Origin: Streptomyces justiciae
Lineage (GTDB): Bacteria > Actinomycetota > Actinomycetes > Streptomycetales > Streptomycetaceae
DNA: 64,000 bases
Direction: 5' to 3'
NCBI RefSeq assembly: GCF_015163075.1
Contig: NZ_JADDXU010000013.1
Location: 62,001 to 126,000 of the forward strand
Numbering within the stretch: the stretch's first letter is position 1; each line of letters opens with the position of its first letter. The notes under the pieces are model-generated. The model had not been told where the DNA came from, searched no databases, and worked only from the letters and a program-made list of their open reading frames with translations. Both the position numbers and the translations under genes were made by a program. Below, one piece after another: positions 1-7,641 of the stretch.

Positions 1-215
1 CCGGACCTGTCCGCTACACCATGACAGCCGCCCAGGTCGTGCGCCTGTGCCACCTGCTGCGACCCCGCACCGCCATCCCCGTCCACTACGAGGGCTGGCA
101 CCACTTCCACGAAGGCCGCGACGCCATCGAGCACGAACTCGCCCGCGCGCCCGCCGATATCCGCAACCGCTTCCGCTGGCTACCCACCGGAGCCGCCACG
201 GACATCAGCGCCTGA
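1..215 (+). CDS. C-terminal end of an MBL-fold metallo-hydrolase (partial)
   Basis: Only the last 71 or so codons are in the window; the reading frame is open from base 3, so the gene starts upstream. The tail contains LRPRTAIPVHYEGWHHF, the usual last histidine-bearing strand of UlaG/RomA-like metallo-beta-lactamase-fold hydrolases, followed by a short helical end and TGA. The family hydrolyses diverse esters or lactones with a two-metal centre; the substrate cannot be told from this fragment. An in-frame ATG at 21 is internal to the conserved domain and is not a real start. Confidence 0.7.
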   Translation, partial: GPVRYTMTAAQVVRLCHLLRPRTAIPVHYEGWHHFHEGRDAIEHELARAPADIRNRFRWLPTGAATDISA

Positions 216-374
216 TCCGAGGCGTGCCCAACGTTGGCCCGCGACCGGCGGACCATTTCGCCCAGCAATGTCCCCGGGCGCGGGGCACCACCCCAAGGCG
301 CACAGCCGTGACCACGGCACCCTCAGAAGCCTCCCCTCCACTCGCCAGAAGCGGACGGTCGTGTCCCATCGACC

Positions 375-1045
375 TGGCTGTGTATCGGTTTCCGCGGCAA
401 CATCGGCACCTGGGGCCCGGCCTTCCTGGACACGCTGGCCGAACAGGGTTTCCGCGTCATCACCTTCGACTACAGCGGTCTGGGCTTGTCCACCGGCACC
501 CCCTCGTACGACCCGGCCTCCCTGGCCCGGGACGCAGGTGAACCGTCCGCGCCGGCTGGTCCATCGGCGGCGTCGCCGCGCAAGTCGCCCTCGCCCAGTA
601 CCCCCAGCTCATCAGTCACCTGATCCTCATCGGCACAGGCCCTCCCGGCCCCTTGATCAGGCAGGCCAAACAGCTCTTCTACGACATCTCCCGCAAGCCG
701 GAGAACGACCTCATCGACGAGGGCGTGCTGTTCTTCGAACTGGCCTCCAAGCAAAGCCTCCAGGCCGCACAGAGCTCACATGACCGCATCGCCGCACGCA
801 CAACTGACACCAGCGTGCGGTCCCCTGGCGCTGGGCCGCCGAACAGATCGCCGGCAAACCCCACTCCCAGATACTCGGGCGATCACGACATCTGCTCCCC
901 GGTCGAAAACTGGAACGCCCTCAGTCAGCAACTCCCCACGACCCAGTTGCTCACCTATCCGCGCGCGGGGCACGGCCCACACCACCAACATCCACAAGCC
1001 TTGGCCCACCACATCGCCACCTTCGTCGCCTCCACAAGCGAATAA
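375..1045 (+). pseudogene. Broken alpha/beta hydrolase
   Basis: Two reading frames together recover an alpha/beta hydrolase. The first (frame of base 381) reads CIGFRGNIGTWGPAFLD, then VITFDYSGLGLSTG, the usual N-terminal strands. The second (frame of base 554) reads GWSIGGVAAQVALAQYP, the nucleophile elbow G-x-S-x-G, and later GDHDICSPVENW and RAGHGPHHQHP, the acid and histidine regions. The frames change near 535-550, where about 20 residues expected between them are also missing. The cap region at about 770-880 is poorly conserved and may hold a second shift. No intact start-to-stop frame covers the domain, so the gene is judged dead. It follows the metallo-hydrolase on the same strand. 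Confidence 0.7.
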
Positions 1046-1136
1046 AGGCGTCGGGGCACGTCGCGCCCGGGCGAGGGCTCTTCGCCGGCTTCGATACGTG
1101 CCGTCCTGCCCCCCGTCCCGGCACTGTGGCGGCGCG

Positions 1137-1910
1137 TCAGCGCACCAGGAGCTGCACGACCGCGATGACACCGACGGCGACGATCACCGCGCGCAGAGCG
1201 GCGGGCGGGAGGCGTCGGCCGACCTTGGCGCCGATCTGGCCTCCGATCGCGGAACCTACGGCGATCAGCAGCACTGCCGACCAGTCGAACTCGGCGACGA
1301 AGAGGAAGAAGCAGGCCGCGATGCCGTTGACGACGGCGCCAAGGACGTTCTTGACGGCGTTGACGCGTTGCAGGTCCTCGTCGAGGAGCAGACCCATCAG
1401 AGACAGGTACAGGACCCCTTGAGCGGCGCCGAAGTACCCGCCGTACCCGCTCGCGAGGAGCAGTCCGACCAGGAGGACGGGGCCGCCGTGCGGGTGGCCG
1501 GTGCTGCCGTTGTTCTCACGACGGCGCTGCACTGCTTTGGCAAGGCGCGGCTGGAGGAGTACGAGGACCAGTGCGACGGCGATCAGTACGGGGACGATCG
1601 TGTCGAAGGACTCGGAGGGCAGCGCGAGCAGCAGGACGGCACCACCGAGTCCGCCGACGGCGGCGGTGAGGCCGAGGACGAGTGTGCGGCGGCGCTGTCC
1701 GCGCAGTTCGGCGCGGTAACCGATGGCTCCGCTGATGGAACCGGGCACGAGTCCCAGGGCGTTGGAGACGTTGGCGGTGATGGGCGGCAGCCCGGTGGCG
1801 AGCAGTACCGGGAAGGTGATCAGAGTGCCGGAGCCGACGATGGTGTTGATCGTGCCGGCCCCTATACCGGCCACGAGGACGGCCAATGCTTCCCAGATGG
1901 ACACGGCCAT
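1137..1910 (-). CDS. TauE/SafE-family membrane permease
   Basis: Encodes 257 aa, the full length of TauE/SafE (sulfite exporter-like) permeases. About eight hydrophobic segments are visible. The N-terminal family signature (GAGTINTIVGSGTLITFP then NVSNALGL) and its C-terminal counterpart (NAVKNVLGAVVNG) form the inverted repeat typical of the family. Members export sulfite or sulfonates or take up small organic anions; the substrate is not readable here. The protein ends in a membrane helix (VIAVVQLLVR). The gene stands alone, with non-coding DNA of about 450 bp upstream of its start. Confidence 0.85.
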   Translation of the reverse strand: MAVSIWEALAVLVAGIGAGTINTIVGSGTLITFPVLLATGLPPITANVSNALGLVPGSISGAIGYRAELRGQRRRTLVLGLTAAVGGLGGAVLLLALPSESFDTIVPVLIAVALVLVLLQPRLAKAVQRRRENNGSTGHPHGGPVLLVGLLLASGYGGYFGAAQGVLYLSLMGLLLDEDLQRVNAVKNVLGAVVNGIAACFFLFVAEFDWSAVLLIAVGSAIGGQIGAKVGRRLPPAALRAVIVAVGVIAVVQLLVR

Positions 1911-2380
1911 CTCCTTACCTGATCAGCGTGTCGCCTCCCCGCCGCGCGGCAGGCGGTCGAGGGGCTCGTATCGATCTTGCACGATCAGGGGCAGGGGCCA
2001 GCATGTGTGTTCAGCATGTGAGTACGTGATCGGGCGCGGGTCGCGTCGCTCGGGGCGGGGGGACCTGGCGATCCGCGGACGGCAACACCTCCAAGCCGCC
2101 GCGATCGCTGCCCTCGGCGATACCCAGGACGGCGTCCTGGGTGAGTTCCCCGCCGCTCCAGACGGAGCTCCACGGCCGAGAGCTACTCGCTGAGTTGGGT
2201 GATCTGCGCTCGCAGACGGACTGCCTCCTCACCGTCGCTTCTGCGGAACGCTCATTACTACTGATGAGACAGTCAACGGGCTGACCGGGTCAGGAGACAC
2301 GGCTGCCGCAGGCGACCCTACTCCTCGGCATGCGAGTACGGCGTTAACCTCTCGATCAGTTGCAACCGGGGGAGGCTGCT
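1911..2380. other. Intergenic region, no gene recognised
   Basis: Lies between the divergent TauE/SafE permease and PIG-L genes. It must carry both promoters. Short open frames here lack codon bias, a ribosome binding site or a recognisable domain. A good Shine-Dalgarno (GGGGGAGG) lies at 2368-2375, just before the PIG-L start. Confidence 0.5.
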
Positions 2381-3175
2381 GTGTTGTTCACTCATCTGGG
2401 CAGGGGATCAACGAGCCTCGTTGTCACAGCGCACCCCGACGACGAGGTCTTCGCTCATGGTGCGGCGATCGCCATGTTGAGCCGACAGGGAAGCCGAGTC
2501 GTCCTGCTCACCGCTTCGGGCGGCGAAGCAGCTGAAGGTGACGTCACTTCCAGCGTGGAGGCGCGTCGACGCCGTTCCGCTCGGCTGGATGCGGCATGTA
2601 CCAGGCTCGGCGTGAGCGAGTGGCAATGGATTGCCGAAGGGCGATGGACGGATACCGCCGGGCGGCACGTGCCTGGCTCGCTGACCAGCGCGTCAGTCAC
2701 GGACCTGGTCGAGGTCATTGCTGATCAGATCGACAAGATCATCCCTGACGTAGTGCTCACAGTGGGGCCGGACGGCCTGACCGGCCACCCGGACCACATG
2801 CTGATTCACCAAGCCGTGGTCAGCGCGGCAGCACCGCGCGAAGTCCCGATCTTCGGTTCGTAACTTCTCCCGGCCGATATCGCGCAGGGTCGTGATCTCC
2901 TGGCCGAGATCCTGCCTGGGGAATGCGTGGGATCAGGACGCATGACGGGCCATGAAGAACCATCCCCGACCCCACTGGCGGCGCCTGCGCGCGTTGCGGA
3001 GGTCAGACGCGCGGCCCTCGACGAGTATGCGAGCGGACTGGGTACCTTGGCGCTCACGGAACTGGTCCGCGTCTTTCCAGGTCGCGGCGACTCACTTCTT
3101 CTCCGTGCGGTTCTGGACGCCATTGGATGGCAGACCGAGCGCTATACAGACCTCACGGCTGCACCTGGTGCCTGA
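2381..3175 (+). pseudogene. PIG-L family deacetylase interrupted by an in-frame stop
   Basis: PIG-L/LmbE deacetylases remove N-acetyl groups from sugars such as GlcNAc conjugates, using zinc. The N-terminal part carries the metal motif AHPDDE and the downstream GHPDH histidine motif, and starts at GTG 2381 behind GGAGG. Frame 2 reaches TAA at 2861-2863 right after REVPIFGS. The same frame then continues without another stop to 3175 with family-like sequence (ADIAQGRDLLAEILPGE, VGSGRMTG, GRGDSLLLRAVLDAIGW). The restored protein would be about 264 aa, normal for the family, so a single nonsense change appears to have truncated it to 160 aa. The shortened form keeps both metal motifs and might retain activity. 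Confidence 0.75.
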
Positions 3176-3340
3176 TCCAGTTTGCGGCCAGCTCCGAGAA
3201 GTGGGCAGGCCGAAAGAGACGGCGCCACTCCAGGCGGTTCGGGGCATGGGCACCTCCCTGCAGTCCCGAGCACGCTCAAATTACGGGCCCGCAGGGGCGG
3301 CCCGGATGCGCGCGACGGAACCCGGCCTCACGCTGAGATC

Positions 3341-3556
3341 ATGGCTACCGACCAGCCCGTCGTCATCTACCCGCCTGCGGAAGACGGTGGGCGGCGCGTT
3401 CGCATCGATGGGCACTTCGTCGGGATCGCTTATGGCCTGCTCGACGTCGTGGCTTTCGTGCAGGAGGCCGGCCTTCAGGGGTGGGATGAAATGGACGTGG
3501 TCCGGTCGTCGCTGATCGAATGGCGGGGCGCCGGCCCGGACGCGTGGGCGCACTGA
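3341..3556 (+). CDS. Small hypothetical protein, 71 aa
   Basis: Starts at ATG 3341 (MATDQPVVIYPP) and ends WRGAGPDAWAH. The body (RRVRIDGHFVGIAYGLLDVVAF, SLIEWRGAGPD) resembles short uncharacterised Streptomyces proteins of the same length. There is no signal peptide or membrane segment. Third positions are strongly G/C, which supports coding. The longer upstream extension of the frame has no such bias and is rejected as start. Function unknown. Confidence 0.6.
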   Translation: MATDQPVVIYPPAEDGGRRVRIDGHFVGIAYGLLDVVAFVQEAGLQGWDEMDVVRSSLIEWRGAGPDAWAH

Positions 3557-3569
3557 CGCGTGGGCTGCG

Positions 3570-3941
3570 ATGACCACGTGCCATCGGCAGGCACCTCCTC
3601 GATCTTGCCGTAACGCATCGAATGGCCACGAGTCCGCCGCGGTGGTCGCCGACGTGGAGTACGTACGGCTCCCGACCGAGACCGCCGGGACTGTTGTGCC
3701 CGCCGGCCGGTTCCGTCGAGAACGCGTGCCGGGCGGCCGCCCTGATCACGCCGTCATCCAGCTGTGCCTCCCGGCCCGCAACGTGCTCTACGGCGCCACG
3801 ATCGTCGGGGTGGGGTTGGACACCGTGGGCGAACGCGTCGCCCCGCCGTACGGCGCGCTGATCGAGCTCGCCCGCGACAGAGACGCCGGCCGCTCCGGCG
3901 GGTACGACACTGCCGATCGCATCCGCTCCTGGCGGATCTGA
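3570..3941 (+). CDS. Hypothetical protein, 123 aa
   Basis: Open frame of 123 codons with strong third-position G/C bias from about 3640 to the TGA at 3939. The readable core is VEYVRLPTETAGTVVPAG, VIQLCLPARNVLYGATIVGVGLDTVG and PYGALIELARD. I do not recognise a family. The first 25 or so codons look atypical, so the true start may be a GTG near 3641. It runs in the same direction as the 71-aa gene, 13 bases behind it, and is convergent with the cupin gene. Confidence 0.4.
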   Translation: MTTCHRQAPPRSCRNASNGHESAAVVADVEYVRLPTETAGTVVPAGRFRRERVPGGRPDHAVIQLCLPARNVLYGATIVGVGLDTVGERVAPPYGALIELARDRDAGRSGGYDTADRIRSWRI

Positions 3942-3991
3942 TCTCCTCCTCATCCGCCTCGGACTGGTTGGCCGGGTGGGCCGGATCCCGG

Positions 3992-4510
3992 TCAGACGCC
4001 GGGCGGCGGCGTGAGGTCGAAGCGTGCGATGACGTCGGGCAGCCAGTCGGGCCTCCCGAACTCGAGCCCGTACTTGGCTGCGAGCACCGCCACCGCATCC
4101 TCGGTCGGCGGGCCCCCGTCGGCGAGCATGTCGGCTATCTCGCGGAAGCAGTGCTCGAATCCGGCCGGACTGATGATTTCGATCATGCGGGCCGGAACGG
4201 AGCCCGCGTTCCACATCGCGTGCAGCTCGCCACGCGGCTTCGTGATGTAGCCGCCAGGCCCCAGGACGGTTTCACGGTCGCCGGAACGGAAGCCGATCTC
4301 GCCCTCGGTGACGATCGAGTACTCGTCCTCCCGGGTGTGCAGGTGCGGGGGCACCAGCGCCCCGACCGGGAACGGGTGCTCGACGACCGAGACCGCGCCA
4401 CCGGTGTCGGCACCCCACAGCTTGAAGGCGACCCCGATGGAACCGAGGAAGCCCTCGGCCCCCTCGCCTGGACGGACGATGGTGAGCAGCGGGGCCGGCG
4501 ACTCTGTCAT
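3992..4510 (-). CDS. Cupin-domain protein
   Basis: Encodes 172 aa from the ATG at 4510 (MTESPAPLLTIVRPGEG), preceded by GAGGAG. The single cupin barrel shows PPHLHTREDEYSIVTEGEIGF (motif 1: histidines, glutamate and glycine of the metal site) and GELHAMWNAGSVPARMIEI (motif 2). Such proteins are small dioxygenase-, isomerase- or sensor-like enzymes; the substrate is unknown. It is divergent from a TetR regulator with an 84-bp shared promoter gap, so it is the obvious target of that regulator. The frame stays open upstream to 5263, but that extension is antisense to the TetR gene and is not coding. Confidence 0.85.
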   Translation of the reverse strand: MTESPAPLLTIVRPGEGAEGFLGSIGVAFKLWGADTGGAVSVVEHPFPVGALVPPHLHTREDEYSIVTEGEIGFRSGDRETVLGPGGYITKPRGELHAMWNAGSVPARMIEIISPAGFEHCFREIADMLADGGPPTEDAVAVLAAKYGLEFGRPDWLPDVIARFDLTPPPGV

Positions 4511-4594
4511 GGTGATCACTCCTCGGCGTATTTTGGGGATACGCTGGTGTTCTCCTAAAAAGAGTCTCCGCCGCGACTCCCGAGGCGTCAAGAA

Positions 4595-5203
4595 TTGAGT
4601 GAACAGAAGCGTTCGTCGAAATCGCGCGGCTACGAGATGCGCAAACGCGCCGCGGATGTGGAGCGGACACGGCAGCGCATCGTCGAGGCCGCCGTGCATC
4701 TTCACGGCACCGCGGGCCCGGCATTGACGAGCATCTCGGCGATCGCCGAGCACGCCGGGGTCACCCGGTTGACCGTCTACCGGCATTTTCCGGATGAGAC
4801 GGCGTTGTTCGAGGCGTGCTCGGGACACTGGCTGTCCCAGCAGAGGCCGCCTCGGCCCGAGGAGTGGGGCGCGATCGAGAACCCCCTGGAGAGGCTGACG
4901 GCCGGGCTCGCTGACATCTACCGCTTTTACCGGGCGGGCGAGCAGATGCTGACGCTGGGCATCCGCGACCAGCACGCCGTGCCCGAGCCGATCCGCGCGG
5001 CCTGGGAGGAGATGACCAGGCAGTACGTCGAGGTGCTGGCCAACGCCTGGCCGGAGGCCGACGACCCGGTCCGGCGGGCGGTCATCGGCCATGCCGCGGC
5101 ATTCTCGACGTGGCGTTCCCTGTGCCGGGAACAAGGGCTCACAGACCGCGACGCAGTCGGGGTCATGGTCACGTTGGCGGAAGCGGTCGGCACGTCGTCC
5201 TGA
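4595..5203 (+). CDS. TetR/AcrR-family regulator
   Basis: Encodes about 202 aa. The N-terminal helix-turn-helix is clear: RTRQRIVEAAVHLHG, then TSISAIAEHAGVTRLTVYRHFPDE, followed by an all-helical ligand/dimer domain. The start is TTG 4595 with a weak GAGG about 9 bases upstream; ATG 4637 is an alternative without a visible ribosome site. It is divergent from the cupin gene at 3992-4510, the classical arrangement for a local repressor that answers the substrate of its neighbour. A hairpin 44 bases after the stop probably ends transcription. Confidence 0.88.
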   Translation: MSEQKRSSKSRGYEMRKRAADVERTRQRIVEAAVHLHGTAGPALTSISAIAEHAGVTRLTVYRHFPDETALFEACSGHWLSQQRPPRPEEWGAIENPLERLTAGLADIYRFYRAGEQMLTLGIRDQHAVPEPIRAAWEEMTRQYVEVLANAWPEADDPVRRAVIGHAAAFSTWRSLCREQGLTDRDAVGVMVTLAEAVGTSS

Positions 5204-5246
5204 AACCAGGGGACGCTCTGCGTGCGTTGCCTGATGTTTGAACAAC

Positions 5247-5264
5247 CTTGGCACGGCTGCCAAG
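5247..5264 (+). terminator. Hairpin after the TetR gene
   Basis: Perfect 7-bp stem CTTGGCA / TGCCAAG around a CGGC loop, placed 44 bases downstream of the regulator stop. There is no T-tract, as is usual for high-GC actinomycete terminators. Confidence 0.45.
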
Positions 5265-5819
5265 TGGTGTGTGAGGGTGCATCAGGGTCGTGGAGTGGTC
5301 GTGGGATTGCCGGTTCGATCGCGTGATGCGTGTAGCCGGAGGACGGCGGCGGGGTCGGGGTGGGCGCGTCGGGCGCGGGCCGTGTTGGCTCACCGGCGGC
5401 GCGCGTCCAGGGAGTCCTGAGTGACCACCGCGTCCCGCAGTTCCTCGTGGGCGACCGTCGCGATCAGCGGCTGGAACTCGGGGAATTCATCTGGCTGCGC
5501 CCCGACTTCGCGGGCGGTCGGGGTCAGCGCGTCGTGGTGGCGGAGGGCGGAGAAGAGGTGGGCCTGAGGTGCCGCCGGCGCGTTTCGCGGCGGGCCGGCG
5601 CCCGGCGCTGTTCTCGTGCTCAGTGCCGCGCGGGGGGCGCGCGCTCGCCATGGTGCCGGCTCCCGGCGAGCCGCATCGCAGGGCAAGAACCGGGCGAGTA
5701 TTGATTGCCAACCTTTGGTCGATGGATTGCTTTACGTGTACAGCTGGCGGCGAAGAATAATCATTGGTCAGCTGATCATGCTGACAGCACCATTCGCTCG
5801 CGTACACGGAGGTGGTGAA
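5265..5819. other. Gene-poor region upstream of the RiPP-like locus
   Basis: No convincing gene. A minus-strand frame at 5390-5686 (reading AQPDEFPEFQPLIATV and AHEELRDAVVTQDSLD) has some coding character but no recognisable family and may be a remnant. From about 5700 the DNA becomes noticeably AT-richer, consistent with a promoter for the downstream precursor gene. Confidence 0.4.
5767..5785. promoter_or_regulatory. Candidate operator upstream of the precursor peptide
   Basis: Inverted repeat GTCAGC-N7-GCTGAC in the AT-richer stretch about 35 bases before the TTG start. Its position fits a regulator site or part of the promoter region. No cognate regulator is encoded next to the locus. Confidence 0.3.
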
Positions 5820-5984
5820 TTGACCAGCATTGTCATCGAAGAATCTCTGATGGTGGGGAGCCTTGAGGCTCCGGCGGTCACCCTGCTCGGATCTCTGGAC
5901 GACGGGCAAGGGGCGAACGGGATCGTGCTCGACGGCGCGTCCCCGAAGCCGGTTCTGGCCATTATCTACAACGGCAACATGTAA
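5820..5984 (+). CDS. Candidate RiPP precursor peptide, 54 aa
   Basis: Starts at TTG 5820, six bases behind a strong GGAGGT (5808-5813), and ends at TAA 5984. The N-terminal part (MTSIVIEESLMVGSLEAP) is acidic and hydrophobic, like a leader. The middle has DDGQGANGIVLDG. The C-terminal end, SPKPVLAIIYNGNM, would be the core, with one tyrosine and two asparagines as possible modification sites. No cysteines, serine-rich stretch or lasso pattern is seen. Placement directly before a hairpin, a PqqD-like protein, a peptidase-like protein and a P450 is the main argument for a precursor. The product class is not recognised. Confidence 0.5.
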   Translation: MTSIVIEESLMVGSLEAPAVTLLGSLDDGQGANGIVLDGASPKPVLAIIYNGNM

Positions 5985-5989
5985 CGGTA

Positions 5990-6059
5990 CTTGGCTTCGG
6001 CCAAGCCGTTTGTGCGGTTGGTGTCGGCGAATTTCGGCGATTGTCGGCACCAACCGCAC
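5990..6059 (+). terminator. Double hairpin between precursor and downstream genes
   Basis: Immediately after the precursor stop lies a 6-bp stem with a TTCG loop (5990-6005). It is followed by a perfect 12-bp inverted repeat GTGCGGTTGGTG (6012-6023) / CACCAACCGCAC (6048-6059), whose inner bases can extend the stem with G-T pairs. Such structures commonly sit behind precursor genes as partial terminators or mRNA stabilisers, so that precursor transcript exceeds enzyme transcript. Confidence 0.55.
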
Positions 6060-6098
6060 GAGTCCCATGCTTCGTGTGGTCGAGAATTGAGGGCGAAA

Positions 6099-6350
6099 AT
6101 GTCGAGACGAATATGGGTTGCCGAGGGCGTGGCGAGCGACGGGGACATATACGGTCGAGCCCTCCAACTGCCGGACATGGGTGCGCGGCATGGCGCTGCC
6201 TCGGACGGCGACGGAGCCGGTGTGCAGCGCAAGGCCGCGTCGGTTCTCAAGAGCAACCTGGGGGACATTCCTTCCTGCCCCTGCCTTGCCGCGCTGGTGT
6301 CCCAGGACCAGGACGCCGAGCCCCGCATGGCGGGAGTGGCCGATGCGTGA
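6099..6350 (+). CDS. Small protein of the RiPP-like locus, 83 aa
   Basis: ATG 6099 follows GAGGG with good spacing, and the frame closes at TGA 6350. The next gene starts at ATG 6343 inside this one (ATGCGTGA), so translation is probably coupled. The protein has a glycine/aspartate-rich first half and a second half with SVLKSNLGDIPSCPCLAALV. The CPC pair is its only cysteine motif. No signal peptide, helix-turn-helix or known domain is recognised. It could be a partner protein of the modification system or a second peptide substrate. Confidence 0.5.
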   Translation: MSRRIWVAEGVASDGDIYGRALQLPDMGARHGAASDGDGAGVQRKAASVLKSNLGDIPSCPCLAALVSQDQDAEPRMAGVADA

Positions 6351-7287
6351 CGGCCTGAAGGACAACATGCGGGCGATCTTCGGCGCCGACGACGTGGTTC
6401 TCCTCACGGACGATGCCCGCTTGTCGCACTGGCTGACAGAGAGCGGAGTGCGAGCCGCGACGTTCGGCGGCATGCTGTCCGGCCGCGACGCGCCGCCGCC
6501 GCAGGCCATCGTGGTGCCTCTGGACTACGGACGGCTCCCGTCCCGCCGCGCGCTGCGCGACATGCTCGCCGAGACCAGCGTGCTTTGGATGTCGCTGGCG
6601 TCCTTCTCGTCCGATTTCGAAGCGGCCAAGTACGCGATCGAAAAGTTTTCGGAAATCGATATTCCCCGCTCGGTGGCGATGAACCGCCGTGTCCTCACCA
6701 AACTCCTCCTCGCCCGGGAGGAGGTGACTCTCTCCGGGCCGGGTACGGAATTGAGACTCCGCCTCCCGGATGCTCTCCAGCTCGTCAGCCGCACTCGCCT
6801 GGAGCTGCTGCCCGATGAGCATTCCACGGTGGGGAACTACTTCGAAGTCGCCATGTCACCGACGGACCTGGCCGGCAACATCGACACCGACCTCTCGATA
6901 TCGGGGACGCTTCGGATCGACTCGGTGCTCGTCGCGAAACACCGTGAACTCAAAGGCGTGCGTGCGGACCGGTTCGCCGCGGCGGCCGAAATCGCCGAGG
7001 AAATGAGGAAAGCCTGCCCGCTGTACGTGACGATTGTCGACAACAGGTTTGTCGGCGGCTTCGGCCCATGGGCGGAGGGAATCGATGCCACAAGCGGGCC
7101 GGAATACCAGGGAGCGGTGACCGAAGTCGCCCTCGGGACAGGCATGCTGCCCCCGGAAAGTCTGGACTGGAACCTGAACTGCCTGCTCAACGAGGGCGCC
7201 GCCGGCATCCATCTCGGAGTGGGAAACGGCCTGACCGGCATGCACCTCGACTTCATCTCCACGGAGGCACGTCTTGACATCGCATGA
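6343..7287 (+). CDS. M29 (thermophilic aminopeptidase)-like protein
   Basis: Encodes 314 aa. The second half resembles the metal-binding part of M29 aminopeptidases: GNYFEVAMSP (E168, equivalent to the first ligand glutamate), LLNEGAAGIHLGVGNG (E284, H290) and GMHLDFIS (H301, D303). Thus the full set of acidic and histidine ligands seems retained. The protein is somewhat shorter than classical M29 enzymes (about 360-410 aa), with a reduced N-terminal half. In this context it could remove the leader or trim the matured peptide. It overlaps the 83-aa gene upstream and the PqqD-like gene downstream, forming one translational unit. The family link is by motif only. Confidence 0.6.
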   Translation: MRDGLKDNMRAIFGADDVVLLTDDARLSHWLTESGVRAATFGGMLSGRDAPPPQAIVVPLDYGRLPSRRALRDMLAETSVLWMSLASFSSDFEAAKYAIEKFSEIDIPRSVAMNRRVLTKLLLAREEVTLSGPGTELRLRLPDALQLVSRTRLELLPDEHSTVGNYFEVAMSPTDLAGNIDTDLSISGTLRIDSVLVAKHRELKGVRADRFAAAAEIAEEMRKACPLYVTIVDNRFVGGFGPWAEGIDATSGPEYQGAVTEVALGTGMLPPESLDWNLNCLLNEGAAGIHLGVGNGLTGMHLDFISTEARLDIA

Positions 7288-7603
7288 CGGCGAGGGGGCG
7301 TCGTCCCCGTCCGAGGGGACGATCCGGCGCACCGACTCCCTCCACCTGCAAGAGGAATCCGACGGCAGCGCACGCGTCATCGACGATCGGACGTTCACCG
7401 CCGCCCACGTCAACAAAGCGGCCCGCATCATCCTGGAAGCCCTCAACGAGCCGCGCACACAGCGGGAACTGGCGACCATTCTGGCCGATGCGGCCGACTG
7501 CGGCGTCGACGAGGCGGTCGAGCCGGTCGCCCGACTCGTGGACGAGCTCACGGTTCTCGGCTGGATCGAGTCAAGCGGTGACAGGGCAAGGGAGTTGTCC
7601 TGA
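7274..7603 (+). CDS. PqqD-like peptide recognition protein
   Basis: Encodes 109 aa from TTG 7274, six bases behind GGAGG (7263-7267), overlapping the end of the previous gene by 14 bases. Residues from about 37 onward (DDRTFTAAHVNKAARIILEA, then TQRELATILADA, and ARLVDELTVLGWI) have the PqqD layout: small beta ribbon, then winged helices. PqqD-type domains bind RiPP leader peptides and present them to modifying enzymes. This is the strongest single indicator that the neighbouring 54-aa peptide is a RiPP precursor. The first 36 residues are polar and probably disordered. Confidence 0.75.
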   Translation: MTSHDGEGASSPSEGTIRRTDSLHLQEESDGSARVIDDRTFTAAHVNKAARIILEALNEPRTQRELATILADAADCGVDEAVEPVARLVDELTVLGWIESSGDRARELS

Positions 7604-7641
7604 TACAGGCTGGGCCCTGACCACCACGGAGACCGAGAAAC

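Noticed and set aside
4511..5263. Cupin frame extended upstream to 5263
   Set aside because: The extension is antisense to the TetR gene and lacks cupin similarity; ATG 4510 has GAGGAG in front of it.
5390..5686. Minus-strand 98-codon frame as a gene
   Set aside because: Part of it looks coding-like, but there is no recognisable family, ribosome site or partner; kept only as a note in the gene-poor region.
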